Source: Adenophora triphylla var. japonica
Lineage: Eukaryota; Streptophyta; Magnoliopsida; Asterales; Campanulaceae
Assembly (NCBI GenBank): GCA_022495995.1
Contig: JAFEMH010000522.1
Coordinates: forward strand, 569,001-633,000
DNA length: 64,000 nt
Direction: 5' to 3'
Shown: piece by piece, positions 20,662 to 33,499 of the stretch
Layout: the number at the start of each line of letters is the position of its first letter
How positions within the stretch are numbered: the first letter of the stretch is position 1
Notes under the pieces: generated by a model
The model's database searches: none
What the model saw: only the letters and a program-made list of their open reading frames with translations
What the model was told of the DNA's origin: nothing
Made by a program: the position numbers and the translations under genes

Positions 20662-22370
20662 TTTGCGCAATTTGCTAGTAGGAATTGAGATTTGGAACAA
20701 CTCATGCGGATTTAGTTTTTTGCTGCACTCCCGAATCTTTCACACCTCCTACATTATTATCAAGGGCAAATGACAATTTTGATGATACTGCCTTTATAAG
20801 TCAATTATAATAGGTGAATTGATCTATAATTAAACTATAAGAGTTGTAATGTGTAAATTATGAGATTAATTTGTTGTTATTATTGAAATTTTTTAATTTT
20901 TTTGTTGAAAAGAATTGTCTTATAAGGCTCCGTTTGTTTGCCGTAAAATGTTTTTCGAAAAATGTTTTCCACATTTTTCAGTGTTTGGTAAGAACAGGAA
21001 AATGGGAAAAAAAATCCGAAAAATGTTTTTCCCCCTTTTCGCCGTATAATGACTTACGAATTTTTTCTAAATAAAATATTTTCTGGAAAATGGTAACACC
21101 CTCACAGACCTAACTTTTCATACACCCCCCACGTTACCCACCCCACTCACCACCATCACCCACCGCCCCCAACCCCTACCCCACTCACCACCACCACCCC
21201 GCCCCTCCCCCTTTGGGTCAAAAAATTTTTAATCATTTAAAATTTATTTTTAACAACTCCCCACTCCCCTAACTACCACCACCCCTGCCCCCACCCCACC
21301 CCACCCCGGGTCAAAAAAAATTTAATCATTTAAAATTGATTTTTAACAACTTCTCACCCCACTCCACTCACCACCACCCCACCACCCGTCGGGTCAAAAA
21401 AAAATTAAACATTTAAAATTTATTTTTAACAACTCTCCACCCCACTCCACTCACCACCACCACCCCTGCCCCCCCACCCCTCAAATTATCTCAAATTGTG
21501 TTTTTATCGAAAAATATTTTCATTAAACACATAAAATTTTTCTCGAAAAATATTTTCCTTGCCAAACAAATTTGAAAACATGTTTATCTCATTTTCCTGA
21601 AAACATTTTACAGAAAATTCATTTTTCGAAAAACATTTTACGGGAAATCATTTTTCGCAAGTTATTTTACGCGAAACAACCGGAGCCTAAGTCAATTATA
21701 AAAGACGAAATAGTTATAATAGGCAAGTTGGTCCTATAATTCAGCTATAAGAGTTGTAATGTGTAAATTATGAGATTAATTCGTTGTTATTATTGAAAAT
21801 TTTATATTTTTTTTGTTGAAATTTTTTGTCTTATAATTCAATATAAGAGATAAATTAGTCTTATTATCAGTCATTTATAAAAGATGAAATAATCTTATAA
21901 GTCAGTTATAAAAGCGAATTATTGTTTGATCGAATATGAGAGTCCACATTAATAAAATATTTAATTTTTTAATTTTATTTTTGTGAAAAAAGTGAAAAAA
22001 TGACTTTTATACTTTAATTATAAGAGGCGAACTGATTTTATATGTCAGTTATAATAGTTGGCTGGAATTTTGGATAGAAGGGCAGTTTAGTCTTTTGCCA
22101 GATAGGTGTGTCTTATGGTATTTTGGATATGGTGTGTCACGCATTGAGTTTAAATCTCGATTGAACTTTTTATTTGAGATTTATAAAAGGCCTCTTTTTA
22201 AAGTAGAATAAAATCTGAACATGAGAGCCCTAAAAGAATTTTTTTCTTAATAATAAGAGGTGAACTGGTCTTATATGTCTGTTACAAGAGCTGACTGAGA
22301 TTTTGGATATGAGGATAGTTCAGTCTTATGCAAGTAAGGAATGTCTTATGGTATTTTGGATTTTATGTGT
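20662..22370. repeat. Unassigned host sequence with imperfect direct duplications
   Basis: Two blocks are present twice. A ~135-bp block (ACTATAAGAGTTGTAATGTG...TTGTTGTTATTATTGAAA) occurs at about 20830-20920 and 21735-21830. A ~230-bp block (GTCTTATGGTATTTTGGAT) occurs at about 22080-22140 and 22310-22365. A third motif, CTTATAAGTCA(A/G)TTATA, recurs several times. No gene is recognised. The Tourist-like element sits between the first pair. It could be part of an older, unidentified element. Confidence 0.5.
20926..21687. mobile_element. Tourist-like (PIF/Harbinger) element, 762 bp
   Basis: The ends are inverted: GGCTCCGTTTGTTTGCCGTA at the left and, on the other strand, GGCTCCGGTTGTTTCGCGTA at the right. 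It is flanked by TAA (20923-20925 and 21688-21690), the 3-bp target of PIF/Harbinger elements. Sub-terminal sequence is rich in TTTTCGAAAAATG on both sides. The middle holds three copies of a ~90-bp unit with GGGTCAAAAAA, ATCATTTAAAATT, TTTTAACAACT and C-rich CACCACCCC tracts. There is no transposase. Confidence 0.75.
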
Positions 22371-24995
22371 CCTGAACTGGACAATCAACCAACTAGGGTG
22401 CTGTACTTTTCTTTTTTTATCAAATAGGGTAACGTACTAACTAGTTACTGACTTAGGTATCGTACTTTCAAAATTAATTTCAAATAAGGTATTGAACCAA
22501 AATTTTAACTAACGTCGTTAAAAAATCTAACGGACTTTGTCAACCTCGTTTGATAACTACCCCACCCACCTGCCTACCCCACCCCACCCCCCCACTCCCA
22601 CCAAAATTTTTTTTTTTAATCATTTTTTGTAACTACCCCACCCACCCCCACCCAATTTTTTTTTAAATGATTAATTTTTTTTTTGGTGGGGGAGTGGGTG
22701 GGGTGGGCTAGGCAGGGAGTGAGCAGTAGACGTGGCCGGTTGAACAAACCGACGGTTAGCCGGTTGAAAACCGGCGGTTTCAAACCTTCAAATCCCCAAC
22801 CGAAACCGAACCGCCTAACCGGCTCAACCGGTTACGGTTTAGGCGGTTCACGGTTTTAACGGTTATCCGGTTAACCTCCGGTTTGACGGTTTGGATATGC
22901 TCGGCCGAGTCTTTGGTGTTGCTCGACCGAGCAACCCTTTTAGGGTTTAGGGGTTGAGGGTTGCTCGGCCGAGTCTTTGGTGTTGCTCGGCCGATCATAT
23001 CATTTTTCAGTTAATTTTTTTAACGGTTTTTTGAAAAAAGTTAACTTTTATTTTTTTTCAATTTTTTTTTGGATAGATAAGACTATTTTAAAATTAAGTT
23101 TACTACATACATTTTTTACAAAAAGGTTTATAAAAAAAGTTATGAATTTTTAAAGAAATGAAAGTTAACGATTTTTTGAAAAAAGTTAACTTTTAATTTT
23201 TTTCAATTTTTTTTTGGATAAATAAGACTATTTTAAACTTAAGTTATCTACAAACATTTTTTGAAAAAAGGTTTATAAAAAAAGCTATGAATTTTGAAAG
23301 AAAGAAAACTTAATTTTTTTTAAAAGAAACAAGTATATAAAAGAAAAAAGGGACGGTACCCTTAAATTTTATTAATCAAAATAAAATTACAAAGAGGGGG
23401 ACAACCAACCTTACCCTTTTATAAATAAGGGGGGACATTTAGGAGCCTTTACCTCAACCTAACTATTACAATTAATTAAAAATAAATCTAATCTAAAGTC
23501 TAAACTAATCTAATTAAAATAAAAATTAATCTAAAACATCATTCATTCATCACTACTTTCCGTGGAGTCCTCGACATCGTATTGATATCTTGGATCCAAT
23601 AGATCCTCATCATAAGGCATGTCTTGTTGCCTTTTTTCCGCTCTAACCCAATCGCCAAGTAAAAGTTGATGTTCCAAGTTTTCACTTGTTAGTTGAGAAC
23701 GTCTTTCATCCAAAACATTTTCATCAACGCTAAATGCCAATTCAACCGCCACCGTTGAAGCGGGAGAGGCTAATACTTCTTTAGCAACTATGGAAAGTAT
23801 AGGATAAATGTCTTTCCTTCTTGACCACCATTGTAAAACATCAAATTCATTTGAATTTGGATCTTGATTTAATTCAAAGTTTGTAGTGAAATAGGTTTCT
23901 AACTCCACGGGAAGGTTTGATGATGATGAAGATGAACCTCGAGAAGGACCATATTTTTTACTATACAAATTTGTAATAAAACTATATGGATCCCCACTAG
24001 TAAAACTTGGTTGGAGAGTAGAGGAATCATCTTCATGTTGTTGCCTTTGAGAAGTGTTTCCATATAAGACATTATACTCATTAAAAAGGTTAATCAAATC
24101 ATTTTTTGTGTCATTAACAATATTTGACGGAAGTTCATAAATACCGTCACCATCGGAATATAATTTCATATAATAATAAGTTATAATGGACTCTAAATCA
24201 TCTAATTTAACTCGGGGATCTAATAACTTTGCAACCAAGAAAAGAGACGGAATAGTGTCAAAATATTTGCCACTTTTGTCTCATGTTAAAAATGCATTGG
24301 TTTAAAATAGGGCAATCTTTTAAATTGTCAAAAATAGTAACAATTGCAATACAATGCTCTAGCACCAAAACGGAAGTTGGATAATAAACTCCCGAAAAAG
24401 CCAAAGTAGCGGTATTAAAAATCTTTAACAATTCACATAAATTAATGCATGCATTCCAATGATGAGTAAATAGAGGTTCATGATAGCCAACTGACATAAA
24501 AAATTGCGTTAGGAGATCTTTATAAGCAAAACCATCGCTTAACATTTTATAGGTGGAATTCCACCTAGTTGGAACATCGTAAGTAAAATATTTGTCCGGC
24601 ACACTTTTACTTCTTAAAAACTTTATCCACTTTTTTGTATTAGAATTTTTTTTTGAAATAAATTGAAGAGCTCGTCTAATTGGCTTAACATAAGTTTCTA
24701 ATGCATCTAAACCATCTCTAACACATAAATTAATTATATGACATAAGCATCTAATATGAAAAAACTTACCCCCAAGTGAGGGTTGACAAACGGTAATTAA
24801 ATCGGGCAAACTAGCCGTATTAGCACTTGCGTTGTCAAATGAAATAGTAAATATTTGATTTAAAATACCATATTCAAGAAAAATCTCAAGCAATTTCGCA
24901 CAAATATTTTCCGCGGAATGCGGTGGCTCAAAATCTTTGTAAGCAATTAATCTTTTTTGGATTTTCCATGAATTATCTATCCAATGGCAAGTAAC

Positions 24996-26396
24996 TGTAA
25001 GTACCCCAATCTGGATCACTCCCTTTCAAACACCCGGGAAACACCGCAGACTCATCCACGCAGTCTCAGAGACCTCTCCCACTCAAAACCCTCTCAAACC
25101 CCCAACCAAACCAAGGGAGGAGCCCTCCTGGGATAAAAAGGGACAAAAGGACCTTTCGGGAATTTTCAGGAAACTGGAAAAGCAATATAGGTCCGTACGG
25201 ACCTCTTTGTTTCCATAATTACTGAATCCCCTTAAAGTCCACAATATTCCCTCAAATCCCGGAGAAATGATTACCCTAAATGCAGACTTGGTCCGTACGG
25301 ACCTCTTTGCATGTCAAGATGGTCCGTACGGACCTCTTTGCAAGGGGACATCATCATTTCCAGAATATTCACCATCATTGCATATTCCCTCAAATCGAGG
25401 AAAACCAAAATCCTGGATAATCCAAGGAGGTCCGTGCGGACCTCTTTGCACCAAATCTCGAGACTATAAATAGAGGGCTCCCCCTCCTCATTTTTTCACA
25501 CCTCCCACTTCTCTCTTCCTCCCTAAGCCTTCCGGCTCCCCCCTTCTAAGACCTTTCGAGGCATTCCCGCCCCTTCGGATCCTTCCGAGGCCTTCCGAGC
25601 CCCTCGAGGTGCTCCGAAGCCTCCCCGAGCGCTCCCGAGACGCTCCCGCTGCCCCGAGGCACTCTCGAGGTACTCTGAGGCCCCTCGTGGTACTCCGAGG
25701 CCTCGCTCGGTCTTTCCAGGTGTCCCGGCTCTTTCCGAGTCAAACCGAGCGATCCCAAACCACGCCGAAACTCCGCCCGAGTGACTCTGCCACCACAACG
25801 CACGCCCAGAACCTCTCGCCCGAGTGATCCCAACGATCCCCACGCACGCCGAACCTGCCCGAACGCAGCCTACAACCTCAACTCACGCCGAAACTCGTCC
25901 GCGGACAACCGGCATCTCCGAAGCAATCCCGATCCGCACCGAACGCTACTCCGACCTCAAACACTATTCCCCTGCGGAAGACAGGACACGAACCAACATT
26001 GGTAAGGCTTCCTTCCTCTACTATTTCAATACATTTCAATACAAATGTAGACATCCGATACAAAGCATGCATTTTTAAAAGCACACACACACACACACAA
26101 CTTTTTAAAGGATATTAGGGGTATCCGAAAGACTCGTTTACGAGGCTACTCGGGTGAGCTCTAATATTCTAATATTCTCTTCCCGAGGAGTCATCTCGAC
26201 CTCCGAACTCAAAATCTCATCACACAAAAACAGCTTTTAAAATTTATCTTTAAACCGATGCCCTTTTTCAATGTTTTGGGCTTAATAAAAACGGCGTGGC
26301 GACTCTACAAAATGCGAAAGCAAACGGCGAGACACCTCCAACGCGAAAGAATGCCGGATGCCGGCCGCGAGGCCTTCTCGGATCCGGGTAATTTCG
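24996..26396 (+). mobile_element. 5' LTR of the Ogre-like element
   Basis: Begins TGTAAGTACCCCAATCTGG after the TSD. Four GGTCCGTACGGACC palindromes (25190, 25290, 25321 and a GTGC variant at 25429) precede the TATA box. Downstream are a serine/proline-coding-like CT-rich stretch (GCATTCC...CCGAGGC repeats) and a (CA)n run near 26085. Nearly identical to 40969-42363. Confidence 0.93.
25465..25472 (+). promoter_or_regulatory. LTR TATA box of the Ogre-like element
   Basis: TATAAATA in GAGACTATAAATAGAGGGC, about 22 bp after the last upstream palindrome. The partner in the 3' LTR at 41435 is TATAAATG. Confidence 0.75.
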
Positions 26397-26398
26397 GT

Positions 26399-26416
26399 TG
26401 GCGACTCATTGGGGAC
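26399..26416 (+). promoter_or_regulatory. Primer-binding site of the Ogre-like element
   Basis: TGGCGACTCATTGGGGAC starts two bases after the 5' LTR. It has the TGG start and position of a tRNA primer-binding site. The tRNA is not assigned. Confidence 0.65.
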
Positions 26417-27798
26417 ATTTTGTTTTAAAAACTTTTAAACAAAACAAAAGATTTTTAAAACGATGATGAGGGTCAAACTTTCATTTTACCCCTTCCTTTA
26501 AGCTGTTGTGTGTGTGTGCGCGTGCTTCGTTTTTATTTTACAAAAAAAATAAAAATACAAAAAAAAATGCATCAATATACATCTCGCGCATACATTTAAA
26601 ATTCTTCAAAATTTTCTATTTTACTCGTAAAAGAATTTTAGAGACCGCACACTACGCGCCACCGCCGCCTCGGTTACACCGCACTCTACTCACACTGCTT
26701 CTTTGCCTCGGTTACACCGCACACTATGCGCACTGCCGCCTCGGATACACTGCACACTACAACCCTTAACCCGGAGTGGTCTCGGTTGCCAGTCCGTTTG
26801 GTCTTCCTAGGCCTCTTGGGCGCGCACGGGATCATTCAAACATCCCATCCTAGCCAAGCGTCAACCCTGCACGTTTGAGTCTTGAGTCACACTCTGTCCG
26901 GACTCGGTTGGTTTTACCCGATCCGTGTCATACACTGGATATATATACCATGCCGGCCATTTTCGAGTCAAGGCTCGGAACTCAAGATCCCTTGCGCAAG
27001 CAAAGCGATGAAAAGGTCATGCTAAAATCTTGACTCGATCTTGATTTTCGAAGCTACACCTGCACGATGTTCCGTCCCGGATATACATCCATGCTTGCAT
27101 GACACCATGTCATCACGCCTTTGATACGTCGGCCATGACGATATGACCCAGCCAACGCCTAACGTCACGGATCCCTTGCGCAAGCAAGGTAAAGAGAAGG
27201 TCATGCCGAACTCTTGACCTGATCTTGACTCGGTGGCCGGCTCGGTTCACTATTCACATGGCTAACGCATCAAAACGAACATGACAGCTCGGTCCTTAGG
27301 TTCGATTTTTCTTTAGGCCGGTGGAAACCGCTTGCACTATAGGACCCTCGCCCGGGCCGTCCACCCTGGGATGTCGAAATACGAGGTGCAAAACGAGGGG
27401 CTTATAGCCGCACGTATGGTCTCCATCGACCCAGGATCTAGCATAGTTGCGAAAAGAAGAGCAATCTTTTCCAACCTACCTAGGATTCTGAGAAAATATG
27501 TTTTAAGTAAATTAAAACAACAAAAAAAAAATCGAAAAATAAAAGAAACGGAAACCGCATGCCACGTGAGCTTTCCCCTTCTATCCCGTTAGGCCATTCC
27601 CTGTGTCTAAACCTTGCCCATCACCCCTCCAAATAACCGAGAGTGGTTGAGAATCCCGGAAGCCGCCTTTTCGCATGTGAGGTCACAAGGTCCGATAGCC
27701 CTTCCAGTTCAACGGCCCGCACCGTCCAATACTCCCCATGACGGATCACAGATAACGGTGAGGGAAACGGAACCCCGCCACTAAGGAATCTCCAGACA
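26417..27798 (+). other. Untranslated leader of the Ogre-like element, with short tandem repeats
   Basis: No protein is recognised. There are about three imperfect copies of a ~40-bp unit (CGCCTCGGTTACACCGCAC) at 26645-26765. A ~195-bp duplication is marked by GATCCCTTGCGCAAGCAA at about 26978 and 27170. Ogre elements often carry an additional ORF upstream of gag, but none is evident here. Confidence 0.55.
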
Positions 27799-29530
27799 AT
27801 GGAGGAGGTGCCGCGAGCCTTCGAAGCCATCAAGAAGCGCCAAGAAGAACGGCAAGCCTGGATCGTCGACACCTTGCGCCTTCGAGGAACAGCTGCAGCT
27901 TCCCAACCCGACGGAACCTTTGTTCTCATAGAGGACGAAGATATACCGGCTCCCCGGTTTCTCAAAGCTATCGGCGGGTCCCGCCTCCGCCAAGCTACGA
28001 GATCCCGGCCCACGCAAGCGGCTCTCGCTCAAAGCTCCCCTCGGGCGTCGGTCAGCGGCTCAGCGTACCCGCCTCGGGATCAGTCGGTTTCCCGGCTGCG
28101 CACATCAAGCTCGGTACAAAGACACATACGTGCTGCTCCGCGTATCCCAATGCATCTCGGTATCCCCTGTGATTCAATCCTTTGCCTCTATACGAGCCTC
28201 GCAATCACAATCAAAAGTCCCCATTCTTACCGAGGACAGCATCCCGAGCGGATATCCCGACATCTCAAGTTTGCCACCCGCAAGTACGCCAATTGGGGCT
28301 AACGAATCGTTTCCCAGCCTCCCAAACACAACCCTTAGCGGACCCGGCAATCACGCCCTCAACTTCAACACCCAGTGGTATGGGTTGGTATACACTCAAC
28401 TACCTCCCCAAGATTCCCGAATGGCGATCCCATCGCCCAATCCACCTCCATCTTCGGTGTCCGTCCCCGAAAATGGTAACCCACCTCAAGCAGTGATCCC
28501 CACATGGCCCGGCTGATTGAACAAATGAAAGACATGCAAGGCAAGCTAGCTAGTTCTCGAAAGGACTCCCTCCCGCCTACCGATCCGAACAAAGTGGTCC
28601 CTCTCCCTCCAAAGTTCAGGATGCCGAAATGGAAAAGTTTGACGGAACGAGAATGCCCAAAACCCACATCGACACCTACGTCCCGGGTATGAGAGCCAAA
28701 GGGGCAACCCTCAACGAGATGGCGGATCATTTTCGGCATTCCCTCAAATCCACAAAGCACTAAGGTGGTTCCTCAATGTGAAGGCGTAAAACCGCTCCAC
28801 GTGGGATCGGATTAGTGAAATCTTCCCTGGAGAAGTACCGTGCCAATCTTGAATGGGAAACAAACCGCCATGACTCGCAAGCCACCGAACAAAAGGATGA
28901 CGAACCAAGGCGAATTCTACAAAAGATGGAACTAAGGCTAAGCGAGATAATGGATCCACTTTCCAAAGAAGAGCGAGATGGACATCTTCCATTCCCGCCT
29001 CAAACCATCTTTGAGGACTTTGATCGCCCACCATTTCTATCCGGATCTCCGTGCCATGGTCAACGCCGGACAAAGTTTGAAAAGACCCCGAGTCTTCAAA
29101 AGGCAACAAAGAACCCCGCCTCATCTTACCGCTATCGAACAAACACGGCAACTTCAACTCCCGCTGACCAAAGGAAAGGAAGCAAATGAATAACATGCAC
29201 TACATTCGTAACGGAGCTCAAGTAAACCGCGATCGAGCAGCCCCAAAGAATAGCAACCCCCTCGCTTCCCACAATTCCAGCATTTTGATAACCTCGGAAA
29301 TGCCCTTGGGTCAAGTATTTGAAGCCTTGGTGAAGCGAAATCTTCTCAAACCACTCGAGAATTTCCAACCGAAGACCCTCAAACCCAACATGGATATGAG
29401 CAAGCAGCCTTTGCGCCTTCCATAACTACCCCGGCCACACCACCGACAATTGCTTCGTACTCAAGCGGGTGATTCGGGGGCTCATTGAGGAAGGAAAATT
29501 GGAACGCCCCGATGGTCCCAATACCATTGG
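27799..29530 (+). pseudogene. Ogre-like gag, decayed
   Basis: ATG at 27799 opens a frame with a charged, helix-prone N-terminus (MEEVPRAFEAIKKRQEERQA), typical of this gag group. After a long proline/serine-rich region (28130-28500), the capsid part starts near 28504 (MARLIEQMKDMQGKLASSRK, LPPKFRMPKW). It continues in other frames (HIDTYVPGMRAKGATLNEM near 28660). At 29410-29530 the motif CAFHNYPGHTTDNCFVLKRV is an intact Y/F-H-x-x-x-GHTTDNC nucleocapsid-like box, followed by IRGLIEEGKLERPDGPN. Frames change at least four times, so no full-length Gag is made. Confidence 0.78.
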
Positions 29531-30310
29531 AAATCCATTCCCCGTAACGACAGGTAAACTCAATAGCCATTGACGAAATCCCAAGCGAGAGCGACTCCTG
29601 CAATTTCCGAGACCGTCGCATGCTTTGTCTCGCCATGGCTGGGAGCGTGAAACAAGAGTCAGGTCTCGTGGCCGGGAATTCCGACAAGAACGCCCCAGGG
29701 CCACCGTCTCCTACGATCTTTGCCCAGCCAGAGGCATACAAATGGTTGGATCGAACGTTCCCGGACGAGACCGAGTCCAACGGTAGCACGGGAAGCGGTT
29801 TAGCCTTCACGGACGATGACTTGCCAATATGTGAGAATCGGCACAACGAAGCCCTCCTCATCCTCATAAAGATAGAGAGGTTCTTCCTCCCGAACGTCTT
29901 GATTGATAACGGCTCCGCATCAACATCATCGCTTTAAGCACACCGAAACGACTCCACATCGACCGTTCTCTCGATAAGGCCTTCACCTCGGGTAATCCGA
30001 GCCTACGACTCCACCGCACGATCAATCGTAGGAGTCATCAACTTGAGGATCCAATTCGACGTACAACCGGAGTCGGTAGAGTTCCAAGTCGTGGAAATCA
30101 AACCCACCTTCTCTCGCTTTGTTGGGACGGCCTTGGATACATCGGATGAAAGCGATATCATCTACTCTTCACCAATGCGTGAAATTCATCAATGCCAACG
30201 GAGCGATCGAAGTGATCCGCGGAAGCAGTCAATGGCAAGTGCTTGGCCGCCAAGCTATGACCCGAAGAGGGTCCCGACATGACCGAATACTCTTCCCTGG
30301 ATGATTCTCC
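29531..30310 (+). pseudogene. Ogre-like aspartic protease region
   Basis: The frame from 29620 ends with LLILIKIERFFLPNVLIDNG followed by SA. The active-site variant D-N-G-S (instead of D-T-G) is common in Ogre-type proteases. The frame breaks directly after it. Downstream, in neighbouring frames, are FQVVEIKPTFSRF (about 30085) and LGRPWIHRMKAISSTLHQCV, KFINANGAIEVIRG (30120-30240), matching the conserved block LLGRPWIH..AVPSSLHQ of this group. The domain is complete in content but frameshifted. Confidence 0.78.
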
Positions 30311-31290
30311 TACCCTGTCCCGCTACGAAGTGGATCCTTACATCCACGCTCTAAGCCGCGACGAGCTGGAAATTGAAGAACTCATGTAGGTCGGGATGAC
30401 AACTACGATATATGCGACCGTGAAGAATGCTTGAGAGAGGATCAGATGGATGCCCTAATGGAGATTGATCGAGGAGTAGACCCTTACTTCGCCGAAAACC
30501 CTCTTGCAACCGGCTCATCACCGATCCCCGTGCAAGACAACCCGCAGCCAGACACTCTCGGATCTTACGGGGACGGCCATCACAGCTTAGTTCAATTCAA
30601 CATTACGGTGTCCGACTTGGACGAACAATGGCGCAACCTCCTCCAAGGCTTAATCAGGGAAGGTGATATATCATGTCCGCTCGAATCGAGACATTGTAAA
30701 CGTCATCCAAGCAAAGATCCCGGATAAAGAAGCGGATTCTATGAAAGTGATCAACATCAGCAAGAATCCACTCCGAATCGGCGAATGCTTCGCCCTCCTA
30801 GAAGTAGCCCTCGGCGACTTCTATCATCAAAAACCCCCAAGGACTGGTGGCAACACTAATGGAGGGACATCATCGGGGAGCAGCCAAAAACCTCTGCGAT
30901 GCGGTTTGAAATCGAACCGCATGCAAGCTACTTTCCGGGACTCGTACCAAGGGAAGATTGGCCACCTGAACCAGCACCACTCCCTCTAGAGCTACGGCCA
31001 TCCGGAGTAATGAAGCCTCGGTCCAATCCCTCGTCGCCTATAGTCTAGCTTCGAGTCTTGTTGTACGTGTATTCACATCTTTTGTGTCTTTTGACGGCTT
31101 TACGCCCAACGATTGTGAATCTTTGATCAACAATGTGCGACCTTCACGCTTTCAATAAAAGGTCAGACCTTCCTAAAACCATTTCATTGCATCTTTAACA
31201 AATGATGACATTAACTAATCAAAGCTGCTTAAATTCATCTATACAAAAGGCAAACACATTAATTAAATAAATGCATCAAGCAAACATTTA
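30311..31290 (+). other. Spacer where RT and RNase H should be; none found
   Basis: Weak frames (30431-30727 and 30663-30989) give acidic, unrecognised sequence. They contain LDEQWRNLLQGLIREGD and INISKNPLRIGECFALLE. No VANVV, VDYTDLN-like, Y-x-DD or RNase H segment is visible on the plus strand before integrase begins at about 31390. In Ogre elements an intron lies between protease and RT, so part of this may be old intron. The bases 31000-31290 are non-coding. Confidence 0.6.
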
Positions 31291-32660
31291 AACATGTTGT
31301 CAAACGAGAGAAAACCGGGCCCAAGTCGCCGAGAAGGTTTTAATCACAAAGATTTGCAAGATTCTTTGAAAAGCCAAAGAGGCCTTAGTCAGAAGCGCCA
31401 TTTCCAGTGCCTGAGCCCGAGATCTTCCAATACCTCAAGAACGGGAAAGCGCCTTCATGAACAAGGAAGGACCATACACGAAGGGGTCAAAACCAAGAGC
31501 ATCATGGCCCTAAAACGCCTTGCCTCTCACTTCGTCATCCTCGGGGACATGTTATACAAGAAACGCTACCATGGGCCACTCCTACGCTGCGTCGGCCCGG
31601 GAAGAAGCGAGCCGGTTCATGAACGAAGTCCACAATGGGGCTTGCGGTCCCCACATGAATGCCGAGCCCCTGATGCAAATCATTCTCGGGATGGGCTACT
31701 ACCGGATCTCCATGGAGGCAGATTGCATCCACTTTGTCCGAAGCTGCGACAAGTGCCAACGGTTCTCCAACCTCAATCATCCGCCGCCCCACGATCTATA
31801 CCGCATGACTACACCTTGGCCCTTTGCCACTGGGGAATTGACGTCATCGGGAAAATCGCTCCGCCAGCAAGAACTGGTCACGAGTTCATCTTAGTAGCCA
31901 TCGACTACTTCACCAAATGGGTCGAAGCCAAGTCCTACAAGGTACTCACCTCCAAGAAGGTCGCACATTTCCTCAAAGAAAACATCATATGCCGGTGACG
32001 GCATCCCAAATGAGGTCATATCGGGACATAACGGCTCACACTTCGAAGGGGAATTCGGCGGTGCTGGCTGAATTCAAGATCACACGTCACAAATCTTCTC
32101 CCTACCTGGCCACCAAACGGCGCCGTGGAAAGCGACGAAGAACAAAACCCTCGAACGGATCATCCGAAAAATGACCACCCGAGGACGAGATTGGCCCGAG
32201 CGCACCTTGCACTGGGGCTACCGCACATCCCGTCCCGAAACGACCCACGGGAGAAACCCCATTTGCCACACGACATACGGGATGGAAGCAGTCCTTCCCA
32301 TCGAGCTAGAAATTCCCTCACTCCGAGCGCCGCTTTGGAAAATGACATCAACGAAGCTTCGAATGGCTCAGAAGCCGACATGATGAATTGGCTCTCGCTG
32401 GGGACGAGCGACGACTAAAGGCCGCCTGGAACACGTCCGAGCCTATTAAAGGGGATGGCTAGAGCTTTCGACAAGAAAGTCAAATCCCGAGACATCGTGG
32501 AAGGTGACCTTGTACTCAAAGAAAAGCCTCCTACTCGAACCAACCCACTGGGAAAATGGGAACCCACATGGATCGGCCACTTTCGTGGTTCAAAAGATCT
32601 TCTCCTGAGGCGCCATGAAGCCTAATGTACCTAGACGGCAATCCGCTTCATGAATCCAAA
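31291..32660 (+). pseudogene. Ogre-like integrase, decayed
   Basis: Order: EIFQYLKNGKAP (about 31420), ALKRLASHFVILGDMLYKKR, the zinc-binding domain EEASRFMNEVHNGACGPHMN and CIHFVRSCDKCQRFSN (His and Cys-x2-Cys intact), then the core GHEFILVAIDYFTKWVEAKS and VLTSKKVAHFLKENIICR. The second catalytic Asp region (about 32010) is disturbed: the local sequence reads ISGHNGSHFEGEF, with His and an inserted codon where Asp is expected. Further on: RGRDWPERTLHWGYRTSRPE and YGMEAVLPIELEIPSLR. The C-terminal tail lies at 32400-32700. Frameshifts at about 31600, 31990 and 32090 separate the blocks. Confidence 0.85.
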
Positions 32661-33499
32661 TAACGGAAGCAAACTTCGCAGATACTTCGCCTGAAGAAGA
32701 ACAATCGTGCATCTCTTGGCACTCCATGTAGTGTCGAACTACGTGCACCTGAGCCCTCTAGTCCGGGGAACGTAGGCAACCTTAATTGGTCCGGTCTAAA
32801 AATACACAAAAAGTCAAAAGTTTGAATGTCAATCAGACCTCCATCAAGCTCCGCACTTTTCAAAGAACACGCCCCAGCAGTCACCTTGACCAAGTCAAAC
32901 GACGGCGGCAACATCCAAAGACATCCGAGGGTCACTCGGCATCAAACGGCGGCTCATGTCCACTTCCAAGCCGGGGGCTTGTCTTCGCCCTCACGCGCTT
33001 CAAAAAAAAAAAAAAAAAAAAAAGAGCTCGAGCAAGGGCTCACACAACAAAAAAAAAAAAAAAAGAAGCTCAAACGAAGGCTGCGAAATTGAGGTCAAGA
33101 GCCCGACGCCAACAAGCGGCAAGGAAGCTACGAAAAGGCGTCGAACGACTTGTCAAGGCGGAGCATTCAACCTCTCACCCAAATACAAAGCCTCAAAGAA
33201 AAGTGAGGGATGGCTGCTCGTGGCTCGAGGCCTTCGTCTACCCATGGATCTGGCAATGAAAAGTCCAAAGATGGACGCCTTGACAAAGTGCACAAAAGAA
33301 ACAAAGGCAAACAAGAGATCTTGCGTCTCGACAAAGCTTTAAAAGTAAATCACTGAAATCACTAACGGTTACAACATTTCTTGATGAGTTCAAGCACGGT
33401 CTACTCTCAAGTTCACAACATGCTAAAGAGACAGCTTAATACATTTAACTAATAATGTGTTTGCAATGCAATGAATGGGTACCTAGAGGTCATTCCGCG
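32661..33499. other. Post-integrase spacer with poly-A tracts
   Basis: Non-coding. Two A-runs of about 21 and 16 bases (33002-33024 and 33051-33064) flank GAGCTCGAGCAAGGGCTC. The lysine-rich ORFs reading through them are artefacts. Nothing else is recognised. Confidence 0.55.

Noticed and set aside
22381..22560. Treating the outer inverted arms as the TIRs of the hAT transposon itself
   Set aside because: The perfect 8-bp GTGAGCAG duplication and short TAGACGTG ends place the hAT termini inside these arms. The arms belong to an older host element.
25523..25843. Overlapping minus-strand ORFs in the LTR (and at 41560-41816), rich in Gly/Arg/Glu
   Set aside because: They arise from CCGAGG-rich, biased composition of the LTR leader. 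They are not conserved in frame between the two LTRs and resemble no known protein.
32786..33342. Lysine-rich plus-strand ORFs
   Set aside because: They are caused by two long A-runs. There is no conserved domain and no sign of splicing or conservation.
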